Source of the DNA: Candidatus Baltobacteraceae bacterium
GTDB lineage: Bacteria; Vulcanimicrobiota; Vulcanimicrobiia; Vulcanimicrobiales; Vulcanimicrobiaceae
Assembly (NCBI GenBank): GCA_036488875.1
Contig: DASXGW010000001.1
Location: 248,001 to 312,000 of the forward strand
Direction: 5' to 3'
Length of the DNA: 64,000 bases
Shown: positions 44,409 through 52,554 of the stretch, piece after piece
How the letters are laid out: each line of letters begins with the position of its first letter
Numbering within the stretch: position 1 is the stretch's first letter
Position numbers and translations under genes: made by a program
The notes under the pieces: generated by a model
Databases searched by the model: none
Seen by the model: only the letters and a program-made list of their open reading frames with translations
Told to the model about the DNA's origin: nothing

Positions 44409-44705
44409 CTAGAGCTGCTTTACGTAGACGATTGCGAGAACCGCAATCGCGGCGCCGCACTGCAGAGCCAAGACTTGGAGCGCGGCCTTCGTCTTGCCCG
44501 GCAGCCACCGTATGGCGAAGAACAGCACGATCGCGAGCTGGAGCGGCATCAGAATCTGAAACACGTGCGCCGCGGTCCCCTCGTCGGACTCGCGAGCGAG
44601 CGTGCCTTGCGCCAAGCTCGTCAGGAGAGCCGCGAGAAAACCCGCCGAGATCAAGAGAGGAAGAAAGCCTTCGGGGCGTTTGAGCAGCTTCCACATCGCA
44701 GCCAT
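44409..44705 (-). CDS. Small membrane protein, function unknown
   Basis: 98 residues from ATG 44705, chosen because GGAGGA is 7 bases upstream. Three hydrophobic segments (FLPLLISAGFLAALLTSLA, VFQILMPLQLAIVLFFAIRW, AALQVLALQCGAAIAVLAIV). First gene of a two-gene minus-strand unit divergent from the 44792 gene; the paired palindromes between them may control both. Confidence 0.65.
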   Translation of the reverse strand: MAAMWKLLKRPEGFLPLLISAGFLAALLTSLAQGTLARESDEGTAAHVFQILMPLQLAIVLFFAIRWLPGKTKAALQVLALQCGAAIAVLAIVYVKQL

Positions 44706-44722
44706 TGCAGGTCCTCCGGCTC

Positions 44723-44776
44723 TTGATCGAGCAATAACTTTGTGGTACAAAGATAAGCGACTTTGTACTGCAAAGT
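44723..44776. promoter_or_regulatory. Divergent control region with two operator-like palindromes
   Basis: Site 1 CTTTGT-GGT-ACAAAG (44738-44752) and site 2 ACTTTG-TACTG-CAAAGT (44760-44776) share the CTTTG...CAAAG core; their centres are 23 bp apart, roughly two helix turns. A plus-strand promoter TTGATC (44723-44728)-17-TACAAA (44746-44751) has its -10 box inside site 1. The winged-helix regulator at 45399 is the natural candidate to bind here. Confidence 0.6.
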
Positions 44777-44791
44777 CAAGCGAGGAGAGCC

Positions 44792-45406
44792 ATGGTGATG
44801 GAAATCGAGCGGGCGCTTTCCGATCTGGCCGAAGTCCGCGAACGGCTCGCGCGAGCGGAGCGGTTCGAGGGCTACTCGGGGCCGGCGTCGGTTGCCAGCG
44901 GGATTGTCGCCTTCATCGCGGGCGGCGTACAGCTCGCACGCGTTCCGCATCCCGCGACGCCGGCTGGATTTTCCGCGTATTTCGCGATCTGGATGACGTG
45001 CTTGGGTGTCGCGCTCCTCTTGAACTACGGCGCAGTCGCACTTTGGCTGCTGAAAAATCACCGGCCGAGCGCGCAGAGCCAGTTTCGCACGGCGGCGCTT
45101 TCGATCGCGCCGAGCGTGCTGCTCGGCGGGGCGCTGACGGCGGCGCTGTGGGCGCACGGCGACTACACGCTCGTTCCGGGTACGTGGTTCGCTTTTTACG
45201 CCGTCGGCTTGTTTGCGTCGCGCGGAAACATCCCGGCCGGCGCGCTGCCGGTCATGGTTGCCTTCGCCCTGCTCGCCGTCGCGTTTCTCGCAACGCCGTT
45301 GGAGGGCATCGCGCTGCGGTGGTGGGTGATGCCGCTCGGATTTGGCGCCGGACAACTCGCCATCGGTTACCTTCTTGCCCGCGAACGGAGCCTTCAGGAT
45401 GCCTAA
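44792..45406 (+). CDS. Six-helix membrane protein, function unknown
   Basis: 204 residues, ATG with GAGGAG upstream. A short cytosolic N-terminal helix (ALSDLAEVRERLARAERFEG) is followed by six hydrophobic segments. The pattern 'ERFEGYSGPASVASGIVAFIAG' suggests a family of PadR/HTH-linked membrane proteins, whose function is not established. Its 3' end overlaps the regulator gene by 8 bases. Confidence 0.7.
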   Translation: MVMEIERALSDLAEVRERLARAERFEGYSGPASVASGIVAFIAGGVQLARVPHPATPAGFSAYFAIWMTCLGVALLLNYGAVALWLLKNHRPSAQSQFRTAALSIAPSVLLGGALTAALWAHGDYTLVPGTWFAFYAVGLFASRGNIPAGALPVMVAFALLAVAFLATPLEGIALRWWVMPLGFGAGQLAIGYLLARERSLQDA

Positions 45407-45758
45407 CGACGACGCACCTTTTTCCTATCCCGGTCTCGAGCGGATCTTTCACGAGCGCGGACGCCTGGCGATCTGCACGTCGTTAGTCGCGCAGCCCGAC
45501 GGACTGACGTTCGCGGAGCTGCAGGCGGCGTGCGACCTTACCGACGGCAATCTCAATCGTCACTTGCACGCGTTGGCCGAAGACGGCGTCGTCAAGGCCG
45601 AGAAGCAGCGTGGAAACGGCCGCCCGTCGACACTCTATCGCATCACCAAGAAGGGGCGTCAGCGCTTTCTCGCTTACGTCGACGAACTCGAATCGGTCGT
45701 GCGTGACGTTCAACAGCGCTCGAAAAGCGCCGCTCACGGGAAGTTAGCGACGACGTGA
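45399..45758 (+). CDS. Winged-helix transcriptional regulator (ArsR/MarR-like)
   Basis: 119 residues from ATG 45399. The winged helix spans residues 20-95: RLAICTSLVAQPDGLTFAEL, ACDLTDGNLNRHLHALAEDG, then the wing GNGRPSTLYRITKKGRQRF. No ligand domain or metal-binding cysteines. This short type is usually paired with a co-transcribed membrane protein, as here, and represses its own operon. Probable sites are the palindromes at 44738-44776. uppS overlaps its end by 4 bases. Confidence 0.82.
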   Translation: MPNDDAPFSYPGLERIFHERGRLAICTSLVAQPDGLTFAELQAACDLTDGNLNRHLHALAEDGVVKAEKQRGNGRPSTLYRITKKGRQRFLAYVDELESVVRDVQQRSKSAAHGKLATT

Positions 45759-46447
45759 CCCCGCGGCACGTTGCAATCATCATGGACGGCAACCGGCGCT
45801 GGGCCCGGGCGCGGGGGTTGCCCGCCATACTGGGTCACCGGTACGGCTTGACCGCTTTGCGGCGAACCGTGCACGCTGCCCGCGACGCGGGCGTAACGCT
45901 GCTCACCGCCTTTGCATTCTCGGACGAGAACTTTCAACGCTCGAGCGGCGAGGTCGACGCAATCATGAGCCTCGCATTTCGCGCTGCGTACGGCGAACTG
46001 CGTAAGCTGGCGCGCGAAGGCGTGCGGGTGCGCTTGTGCGGCCGTACCGAACGCCTCCCCGCGCGGACGCTTGTCGCGCTCGAACAGCTCGTTTCGGCGA
46101 CCAGCGTCAATGCTGAGATGACGCTGAATCTCGCGATCGACTATGGCGGACGGCGCGAAATCGGCGACGCCATGCGTCAACTGGCGCGTGAAGTGCGAGC
46201 CGGGCTGCGCGAACCCGACTCGATCGACGAGCGGGCGGTAGCGAGCCGGCTCTACACGGCCGACTTGCCCGATCCCGACCTCATCATCCGTACCGGCGGC
46301 GAGCTACGTTTGTCGAACTTCTTGCTCTTTCAAGCCGCTTACGCCGAGTTTTGGGCGACGCCGACCTACTGGCCCGACTTCGACGAGACCCACTTACGGA
46401 CCGCGCTCGCTGATTTTGCATTACGGCAAAGGCGGTACGGAACGTAG
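45755..46447 (+). CDS. uppS: Isoprenyl (undecaprenyl) diphosphate synthase
   Basis: 230 residues, GTG overlapping the regulator stop (GTGA). Adds isopentenyl units in cis to make the lipid carrier for cell-wall and glycan precursors. The signature HVAIIMDGNRRWARARGL has the catalytic Asp; LLTAFAFSDENFQRS, LNLAIDYGGRREI and DLIIRTGGELRLSNFLLFQ, then YWPDF complete the family. Length is normal. Its product would serve the surface-glycan genes elsewhere in the window. Confidence 0.95.
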   Translation: MTPRHVAIIMDGNRRWARARGLPAILGHRYGLTALRRTVHAARDAGVTLLTAFAFSDENFQRSSGEVDAIMSLAFRAAYGELRKLAREGVRVRLCGRTERLPARTLVALEQLVSATSVNAEMTLNLAIDYGGRREIGDAMRQLAREVRAGLREPDSIDERAVASRLYTADLPDPDLIIRTGGELRLSNFLLFQAAYAEFWATPTYWPDFDETHLRTALADFALRQRRYGT

Positions 46448-46466
46448 CGGAGTACCCTGGACCGGC

Positions 46467-47489
46467 ATGGACCGGCCGTACACCATCGCGACGCTAGGGT
46501 CGCATTCCGCGCTGCAAATTCTTAAAGGGGCGCACGACGAAGGCTTCAAGACCCTAGCAATCTCCAACCGCGACACGGAACGGCTCTACCGCTCGTTCGC
46601 ATTCATCGACGAAGTCATCACGCTCAACTCGTACTCGGAGTTCATGGGACTCGTCGACGAACTGCAGCGGCGCAAGGTGATCATCGTGCCGCACGGCTCG
46701 TTCGTCGCCTACTTGTCGCTCGAAGAGCACAAGAAGATGGAGATTCCGTATTTCGGGAACAAGTCCGTGCTTGAGTGGGAAGCAAGCCGCGAGCTGCAGC
46801 GCGACTGGCTCTCGCGCGCCGGACTCAAGCTGCCGCGTCAGTTCAAGAGCGGCAACGAGATCGACCGGCCCGTCATCGTGAAGCTGTACGGCGCTCAGGG
46901 CGGCCGCGGCTACATGTTCATTCGCGACGCGCACGACTTCGAGGCGCGCGCGGCGCACCTCAAAGAAGCGTACACGATCCAGGAATACATCATCGGCGTC
47001 CCGCTCTACATCCACTACTTTTACTCGCCGCTCTCGAAAAAGCTCGAGATCATGTCGATGGACCGGCGCTACGAAACCAACGTCGATTCGCTCGGCCGTA
47101 TTCCCGCAGCGGCGCAGGAAGGCATGGATATCAGCCCCTCGTACGTGGTCGTCGGCAACTCGTCGGTGTCCCTGCGCGAGTCGATGCTCGCCGAAGCATT
47201 GCGCATGGGCGACGACGTGGTGAAGGTCAGCCAGGAGATTTGCGGTCCGAAGGGATTGTTCGGCGCCTTCTGCATCGAGACGATCATTACACCCGACATT
47301 CAGTTCTACATTATGGAAATCTCCGCGCGTATCGTGGCCGGAACGAATCTGTTCATCAACGGGTCGCCGTATTCGTATCTCAACTATGCCGAGCCGATGT
47401 CGACCGGGCGCCGGATTGCTCGCGAGATCAAGAACGCACTTCTGACCAACAACTTACGTTTGGTACTCGATGATTCGAGCGTTCTCTAG
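46467..47489 (+). CDS. purP: PurP: formate-dependent FAICAR synthetase (copy 1)
   Basis: 340 residues from ATG 46467. PurP uses ATP and formate to formylate AICAR in place of the PurH transformylase; it is best known in archaea. The N-terminal DUF1246 part (ATLGSHSALQILKGAHDEGF, TLAISNRDTERLYRSFAF) and the ATP-grasp C-terminal part (VIVKLYGAQGGRGYMFIRDA, IQEYIIGVPLYIHYFYSPL, CIETIITPDIQFYIMEISAR, GSPYSYLNYAEPMSTGRRIA) cover the whole family. It matches archaeal PurP more fully than the 51397 copy does. Its 3' end overlaps the next gene by 20 bases. Catalysis is inferred from family. Confidence 0.9.
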   Translation: MDRPYTIATLGSHSALQILKGAHDEGFKTLAISNRDTERLYRSFAFIDEVITLNSYSEFMGLVDELQRRKVIIVPHGSFVAYLSLEEHKKMEIPYFGNKSVLEWEASRELQRDWLSRAGLKLPRQFKSGNEIDRPVIVKLYGAQGGRGYMFIRDAHDFEARAAHLKEAYTIQEYIIGVPLYIHYFYSPLSKKLEIMSMDRRYETNVDSLGRIPAAAQEGMDISPSYVVVGNSSVSLRESMLAEALRMGDDVVKVSQEICGPKGLFGAFCIETIITPDIQFYIMEISARIVAGTNLFINGSPYSYLNYAEPMSTGRRIAREIKNALLTNNLRLVLDDSSVL

Positions 47490-48576
47490 CTTTTTGCTCG
47501 CGCTGCTCTGCCTCGTACCGATTGCGGCGAGGGCGGCGTTTGTAGCGGATCCCGAAGCGCTGTATCAGCAAATGAAGGACGCCTACGCCAAGGGCGACGC
47601 CGCCGGTTGGGACTTTCGCTCGCAGGAGATCTATTTCGCGACGATTCTCAACGCGGGGCGGGCATATTCGCTGCAGCATCCCGACATGGCGGCCTATGGC
47701 GAACTCGCCAATCTCACGGTGCAAATCGGAAGCGGCGTTCACTACAATCCGCTCACCAATCACGACGGGGCCCTGTGGTGGGTGCGCGAGGCGTCGCAGT
47801 ACGTCATCGCTCATTCGCAAGATCCCAACGAGATTTCGCAGGCGCAAGCCTTACTGCTGCGCGCCAACGCCGAGGACGATCCGGCACAGCTCGCACGCTA
47901 TGCCGATACCGACGCAACGGCAACCTTGAAGAACTATCCCAACAACGTCGACGCGCTGTTGCTGCAGGTGGAAGCCGATTGGCGGGCGTGGCTGCTGACG
48001 CACGATCCCACATGGCGCTCGCTCGCGCTGCAGCGCGCCGCGCTTCCGGCCTTTCCCGTCGCGCATTTGCCGACGAACTGGGGCAACGAGCTCCTTACGG
48101 CGGCTGGTAACGCCTCGACCGATCGCGGCTACACGGCCGACGACGTCAAGAACGGTGCGACGCTCGTCGCGCGCGTCAAAGCCGTCGATCCCTTACGCGT
48201 CATCGCCACCGTCACCGCCGTTCCGCACGACGTGTACCTTTCGACGCTCGCGCCGGCCGACGAGTACTTCGGCAAACGCTCGATGTCGGTGCTGGAGATC
48301 GAAAATCGCCTCAAGCACATCAACTTCATGCTCGACTATAAATACGGAAATCGAGAAAGTACCGAAACGGCCGGCGTGGCCGACTCGATCGAGGGCATGC
48401 AGAAAATCTATCCGCGCGATCGCGATTTGCCCATGCTGCTCTATTGGACCTACACCACCGCGCAGCGCATGGACGACTCGCAAGCGCAACAAACCGCCGC
48501 TCATATGAAGGCGGTGCTCACCATCGAATATCAAGACAGCCCGGAGGCGCGCAAGATTCTCAACGGCACGTCGTAG
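47470..48576 (+). CDS. Secreted helical-repeat protein of unknown function
   Basis: 368 residues, signal peptide (FSSFLLALLCLVPIAARAAF). The rest is alpha-helical with TPR-like pairs (LYQQMKDAYAKGDAAGWDF, ISQAQALLLRANAEDD, MSVLEIENRLKHINFMLDYK). I recognise no family. It overlaps purP by 20 bases and is followed 6 bases later by cydA, so it may be co-expressed with the bd oxidase, perhaps as an extracytoplasmic accessory; this is only inferred. Confidence 0.65.
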   Translation: MIRAFSSFLLALLCLVPIAARAAFVADPEALYQQMKDAYAKGDAAGWDFRSQEIYFATILNAGRAYSLQHPDMAAYGELANLTVQIGSGVHYNPLTNHDGALWWVREASQYVIAHSQDPNEISQAQALLLRANAEDDPAQLARYADTDATATLKNYPNNVDALLLQVEADWRAWLLTHDPTWRSLALQRAALPAFPVAHLPTNWGNELLTAAGNASTDRGYTADDVKNGATLVARVKAVDPLRVIATVTAVPHDVYLSTLAPADEYFGKRSMSVLEIENRLKHINFMLDYKYGNRESTETAGVADSIEGMQKIYPRDRDLPMLLYWTYTTAQRMDDSQAQQTAAHMKAVLTIEYQDSPEARKILNGTS

Positions 48577-48582
48577 CGGAAC

Positions 48583-49890
48583 GTGGATCCCGTCCTGGCG
48601 GACCGGCTGCAGTTCGCCTTTACGATCATGTTCCATTACCTGTTCCCCATCGGAACGATGGGGTTGGCGCCGTTCGTCGCGGGGTATACGTGGCAAGCGT
48701 CGGAGGGCGACGTGGAAGCCGTGCGCGCCGCCCGCTTCTGGACGAAAATCTTCACGATCAACTTCGCAGCCGGCGTCGTCACCGGTATTCCGATGGAGTT
48801 TCAGTTCGGTACGAACTGGGCGGCATTCGCGCAGCGCAGCGGGTCGATCGTCGGGCAGCCGCTGGCGATGGAAGGCATGTTCGCCTTCTTCCTCGAGTCG
48901 GTCTTTCTCGGCGTGCTGCTCTCCCGCACCCGCACGACGCCGTCGCGATTCGTCGCCTGGTCGGCCGTTGCGGTCTGCATCGGCTCGTGGCTGTCGGGTT
49001 TCTTCATCGTGGTCACCGACGCGTGGATGCAGCATCCCGTCGGTTATCACGTTGCGGCGAATGGAACGCTCGAACTCGACAATGCGTGGGCCGTCCTGCT
49101 ATCGCCGTTTGCGGGCTGGCAGTACGCGCACGTTCTAACGGGCGCGCTGATTGCCGGCGGGTTTATCGTCTCCGGCATCGGCGCGTACTATCTGCTGTCG
49201 GAGCGCGAAACGCCGCTCGGCCGGCGCTTCGTGCGCGACGGTGCGATCGTGGGTCTGCTGTTTTCATTGATCGCGGTGTTTCCCACCGGGGATCGTAACG
49301 GCGCCGACGTCACCCATTTTCAGCCCATCAAGCTGGCCGCGATGGAAGGTCTCTTTGAAACCGCCAACGGTGCGCCGTTGGCGATCATCGGTATGCCCGA
49401 CGTCAAGCGCCAAGAGCTCATCGACCCGGTGGTCGTGCCGAACGTGCTGAGTTTTCTCGCGTACGGCAACTTTACGGCCAACGTTAAGGGGCTGACCGCC
49501 TACGCGGAAGAGCTGCGGCCGCCGGTCGAAGTGACGTACTACGCATATCACGTCATGGTCGGTCTCGGAACGATCTTCGTCGCGGCGACGGGACTGGCCG
49601 TATTGCTGCTCTGGCGCAAACGGCTGTTTACCTTCAGACCGATGTTGTGGATTCTCATGCTGCTGATGCCGTTTCCGTACATCGCAAACGAAGCCGGTTG
49701 GACGGTCACCGAAGTCGGACGACAGCCGTGGATCGTCTACGGCGTGATGCGCACGGCCGAAGCGGGGTCGCCCAACGTCGCCGCCGGCGAGACGATCTTC
49801 ACGCTCGTGGGCTTCGCCGGAATGTACTTCATTTTGGGCGTTCTGTTTCTCTATTTGGTGTTACGCGAGATTGCCGAGGGTCCAGCATGA
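48583..49890 (+). CDS. cydA: Cytochrome bd-type quinol oxidase subunit I
   Basis: 435 residues, GTG start. Oxidises quinol and reduces O2 to water. His18 in FHYLFPIGTMG is the expected heme b595 ligand; the EFQFGTNWAAF and GRQPW (in EVGRQPWIVYG) signatures and nine hydrophobic segments are present. The Q-loop is short, as in the cyanide-insensitive (CIO) class. cydB follows with an ATGA overlap. No cydX-like small gene is seen directly after cydB. Confidence 0.95.
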   Translation: MDPVLADRLQFAFTIMFHYLFPIGTMGLAPFVAGYTWQASEGDVEAVRAARFWTKIFTINFAAGVVTGIPMEFQFGTNWAAFAQRSGSIVGQPLAMEGMFAFFLESVFLGVLLSRTRTTPSRFVAWSAVAVCIGSWLSGFFIVVTDAWMQHPVGYHVAANGTLELDNAWAVLLSPFAGWQYAHVLTGALIAGGFIVSGIGAYYLLSERETPLGRRFVRDGAIVGLLFSLIAVFPTGDRNGADVTHFQPIKLAAMEGLFETANGAPLAIIGMPDVKRQELIDPVVVPNVLSFLAYGNFTANVKGLTAYAEELRPPVEVTYYAYHVMVGLGTIFVAATGLAVLLLWRKRLFTFRPMLWILMLLMPFPYIANEAGWTVTEVGRQPWIVYGVMRTAEAGSPNVAAGETIFTLVGFAGMYFILGVLFLYLVLREIAEGPA

Positions 49891-50873
49891 GTACCGCCGG
49901 CTTCTGCGTGATTGCGTTCATGCTGACGGCGTACGTTCTGCTCGACGGATTCGATTTGGGCGTTGCGGTAATTGCGCCGTTGGTCGGGCGTGACGAACGC
50001 GAGCGCGGCGCGGCCATGGCCAGTATCGGACCGTTCTGGAACGGCAACGAAGTGTGGCTGATTGCCGGCGGAGCGGCGCTGTTTGCCTTGTTCCCACGCG
50101 CCTACGCCTCATCGTTTTCGGGGTTCTATCTGCCGTTTATCATCGTGCTGTGGCTGCTGATGTTTCGCGGCATGTCGCTCGAGCTGCGCCATCATTTTCC
50201 GTCCCGTATCTGGCGCGAGTTTTGGGACGCGGCGTTTACCGTGGCCAGCGCATTGCTCATTTTCATCTTTGGCGTTGCGCTCGGCAACGTGTTGCGCGGC
50301 TTTCCGCTCGACGCGGCCGGGTACTTCCGCGGCACGTTCGGCTACCTGCTCAATCCGTACGCGCTGCTCGTCGGCGTCTTCGCGCTCGGCGTGCTGGGAC
50401 TGCATGGTGCGACGTTTGCGGCCATGCGGATCGAAGGCGCGCCGGGCGATCGCGCGCGCCGGCTGTCGTCGCAGTTCTTTTGGATCGTCGCGGCCTTGTT
50501 CGTTGCCGTTACCGTAGCGACGTTCGGCGTGCGCGGTACGCCGGGTGCGCCCATCGTCGCGCTGCTTGGCGTGCTATCGGTCGCCGCGCTCGCGGCACTG
50601 GCGGTCGCCCTCCGGCGCGCAAGCGCGCCCGGGGCGTTTGCGGCGTCCTCGGCGTTTATCGGGGCGTTGATGGCCAGTGCCGCAACGGCAATTTATCCGT
50701 TTTTACTGCCGGCAGTCGCGGGCAGCACCGGCGGCATGACGATCTTTGACGCAGCCCCCTCGTCAGCGGCGCTCGCGTGCGCGCTCGTGGTGACCATTCT
50801 GGGCAGCATCGCGGTCGTGACTTACGGCTCGTTCGTATGGCGCCGCATGGGCGGCAAAGTCTCCGTCGATTGA
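49887..50873 (+). CDS. cydB: Cytochrome bd-type quinol oxidase subunit II
   Basis: 328 residues from the ATG overlapping the cydA stop. TAYVLLDGFDLGVAVIAPLVG and GPFWNGNEVWLIAGGAALFALFP are the CydB signatures; eight hydrophobic segments. Structural partner of CydA in the membrane. Ends one base before the convergent hicB stop. Confidence 0.95.
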   Translation: MSTAGFCVIAFMLTAYVLLDGFDLGVAVIAPLVGRDERERGAAMASIGPFWNGNEVWLIAGGAALFALFPRAYASSFSGFYLPFIIVLWLLMFRGMSLELRHHFPSRIWREFWDAAFTVASALLIFIFGVALGNVLRGFPLDAAGYFRGTFGYLLNPYALLVGVFALGVLGLHGATFAAMRIEGAPGDRARRLSSQFFWIVAALFVAVTVATFGVRGTPGAPIVALLGVLSVAALAALAVALRRASAPGAFAASSAFIGALMASAATAIYPFLLPAVAGSTGGMTIFDAAPSSAALACALVVTILGSIAVVTYGSFVWRRMGGKVSVD

Positions 50874-50874
50874 C

Positions 50875-51093
50875 TTACGCCGTTATCTCGATCATTTCGG
50901 CGAAGGTTGTGGGCGTGGGGATTGCGTCTCCGTCTTCACGCATGCCGTCCAAATGAAGCTCGATCGTCTCACGAATGAGCGTCTCGGCCTCTTCCAAGGT
51001 AGGTGCGCCGGCGACGCATCCAGGAAGGTCGGGGACGTGCGCTCCATAGCCGGTCTGCGACTTTTCGAATACGACGGCGTACTTAGACGTCAT
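50875..51093 (-). CDS. hicB: HicB-family antitoxin
   Basis: 72 residues, ATG with GGGAGGG upstream. The sequence YAVVFEKSQTGYGAHVPDLPG, then CVAGAPTLEEAETLIRETIE covers the HicB partial RNase-H-like fold, which binds the toxin; no C-terminal DNA-binding domain follows. The upstream hicA frame overlaps it by 11 bases (ATGACGTCTAA), the usual toxin-first order, but hicA is frameshifted. Confidence 0.88.
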   Translation of the reverse strand: MTSKYAVVFEKSQTGYGAHVPDLPGCVAGAPTLEEAETLIRETIELHLDGMREDGDAIPTPTTFAEMIEITA

Positions 51094-51306
51094 GTTTTCC
51101 CTCCCGATCCCAGAACGTCTGACGGCGAATAGACTTCCAAACGCCAGGCGAGGGTTCCTCGTTGTCGGAGCCGGAGAGGGTTACGCGCCGGGCTTGCTCG
51201 GATGAACGTACTGTTCGTGGCTCGTCGCGCGGCGCTTCGTCAGCACGTACCCGTCCCCGCGAAGCCACGCCCTGATGGTGCGAAACTTGGGTGGCACACG
51301 GGTCAA
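51083..51306 (-). pseudogene. hicA: HicA toxin gene with a one-base frameshift
   Basis: From TTG 51306 (or GTG 51297) the frame reads PPKFRTIRAWLRGDGYVLTK, then RRATSHEQYVHPSKPGA and a stop at 51181. A second frame continues the domain as VTLSGSDNEEPSPGVWKSIR to the stop at 51083. One missing G near 51184-51186 (GGCGCG/GTAACC) separates them. HicA is a double-stranded-RNA-binding mRNase; the catalytic His in TSHEQYVHP is present in the first part. As read, the toxin is lost. Confidence 0.75.
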
Positions 51307-51396
51307 TCACGACGAGGAGCCGCTGCGCCAACAGCATCCCCTCGATTTCACGGCGCTCAAAAGGCGAGCTAGCTCGGCGTCGAATAGGCGGGGCCA

Positions 51397-52536
51397 GTGC
51401 AAGACTACGTACGACGCGCGCTCGAGCGGTACGATCGCTCGAAGCTGACCCTCTGTTCCATCGGGAGCCATTCGGCGCTCGAGGTCGCCTCCGGTGCGCG
51501 CGCGCAAGGCTTACAAAATCTCGTCGTCACCGCCAAAGGGCGCGAGCGCACGTACACCGAGCATTTCGCGCGGCGCGGCGCGCCGGGGCCGCAGCGCGGC
51601 TGCGTCGACGAAGTGCTCGAGCTCGATGCATTTCCCGAAATCCTCGACGACGGCGTGCAGGAGCGTTTGCTCGCGCACAATGCCGTGTTCGTTGCGAACC
51701 GGTCGTTCGAAGTGTACCTGCACCAAAAGTTCACGTACGACGAGATCGAGCGGCGGATGCTCGTGCCGTTTTTCGGCAACCGGCATCTGCTGCGTGCCGA
51801 AGAGCGCGACGAGCCCGCCAATCAGTACGCGCTGTTGGAACGTGCCGGCGTGCGATATCCCAAGCAGTTCGCCAAACCCGACGACATCGACCGGCTGGTC
51901 ATGGTCAAGGCCCCGCACGCGAAGGTGAGCTTCGAGCGCGCGTTCTTTCTGGCGTCGTCGCCGGCCGAGTATCGCCGGAGCGCCGATCGTTTGATCCGCA
52001 ACGGCATCCTCAACCAAGCCGGACTCGACGGCGCGGTGATCGAGGAGTACGCGCTCGGGCCATCGGTTAACCTGAATTTCTTTTACTCGCCCGTCCTGGG
52101 GGAGCTGGAGCTCATGGGCACCGACACGCGCCGGCAGACCAATCTCGAGGGCTTCCGGAATATCCCGCCGTCGGCGCTCGACGCGGTGCGCGACGTGCCC
52201 ATGAAGCTGGAAGAAGCCGGGCACATCGCGGCTACGTTGACCGAGTCCACCCTGGAGCAGGCGTTCGCCATTGGGGAGCGGTTCGTAGTGGCGGCGCGCG
52301 AGGCCAGCGCCCCGGGGGTGATCGGGCCCTTCGCGCTGCAATGCGTCATCGTGGCCGGTCCGCCCAAGGAGTTCGTCTGCTACGACGTCTCCCTGCGGAT
52401 CCCGGGGTCGCCGGGGACCCGCTTTACGCCATATTCGGCCTACCGCTGGGGACGCGACGTTTCGGTGGGCGAACGCATCGCGATGGAGCTGGTGATGGCG
52501 CGTGACACCGATCGGCTCACCGACGTGTTGACCTAA
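51397..52536 (+). CDS. purP: PurP-family ATP-grasp protein (copy 2)
   Basis: 379 residues, GTG start. Same fold as the 46467 protein: LTLCSIGSHSALEVASGARA, LVVTAKGRERTYTEHFA, VPFFGNRHLLRAEERDE, VMVKAPHAKVSFERAFFLAS, VIEEYALGPSVNLNFFYSPV, GTDTRRQTNLEGFRNIP, SLRIPGSPGTRFTPYSAYRW. Its ATP-grasp loop lacks the GGRGY of copy 1 (VKAPHAKVSFERAFF), and the glutamate/asparagine area near the C-terminus differs, so it may have another substrate or be a subunit. Some archaea also carry two PurP paralogues. tpx follows at 18 bases. Confidence 0.85.
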   Translation: MQDYVRRALERYDRSKLTLCSIGSHSALEVASGARAQGLQNLVVTAKGRERTYTEHFARRGAPGPQRGCVDEVLELDAFPEILDDGVQERLLAHNAVFVANRSFEVYLHQKFTYDEIERRMLVPFFGNRHLLRAEERDEPANQYALLERAGVRYPKQFAKPDDIDRLVMVKAPHAKVSFERAFFLASSPAEYRRSADRLIRNGILNQAGLDGAVIEEYALGPSVNLNFFYSPVLGELELMGTDTRRQTNLEGFRNIPPSALDAVRDVPMKLEEAGHIAATLTESTLEQAFAIGERFVVAAREASAPGVIGPFALQCVIVAGPPKEFVCYDVSLRIPGSPGTRFTPYSAYRWGRDVSVGERIAMELVMARDTDRLTDVLT

Positions 52537-52554
52537 GTTCAATAAGGAGACGAT

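Noticed and set aside
51083-51337. Intact 84-residue protein upstream of hicB
   Set aside because: Only its last 35 or so residues make sense, as the C-terminal half of HicA; the first part is out of frame with the HicA N-terminus.
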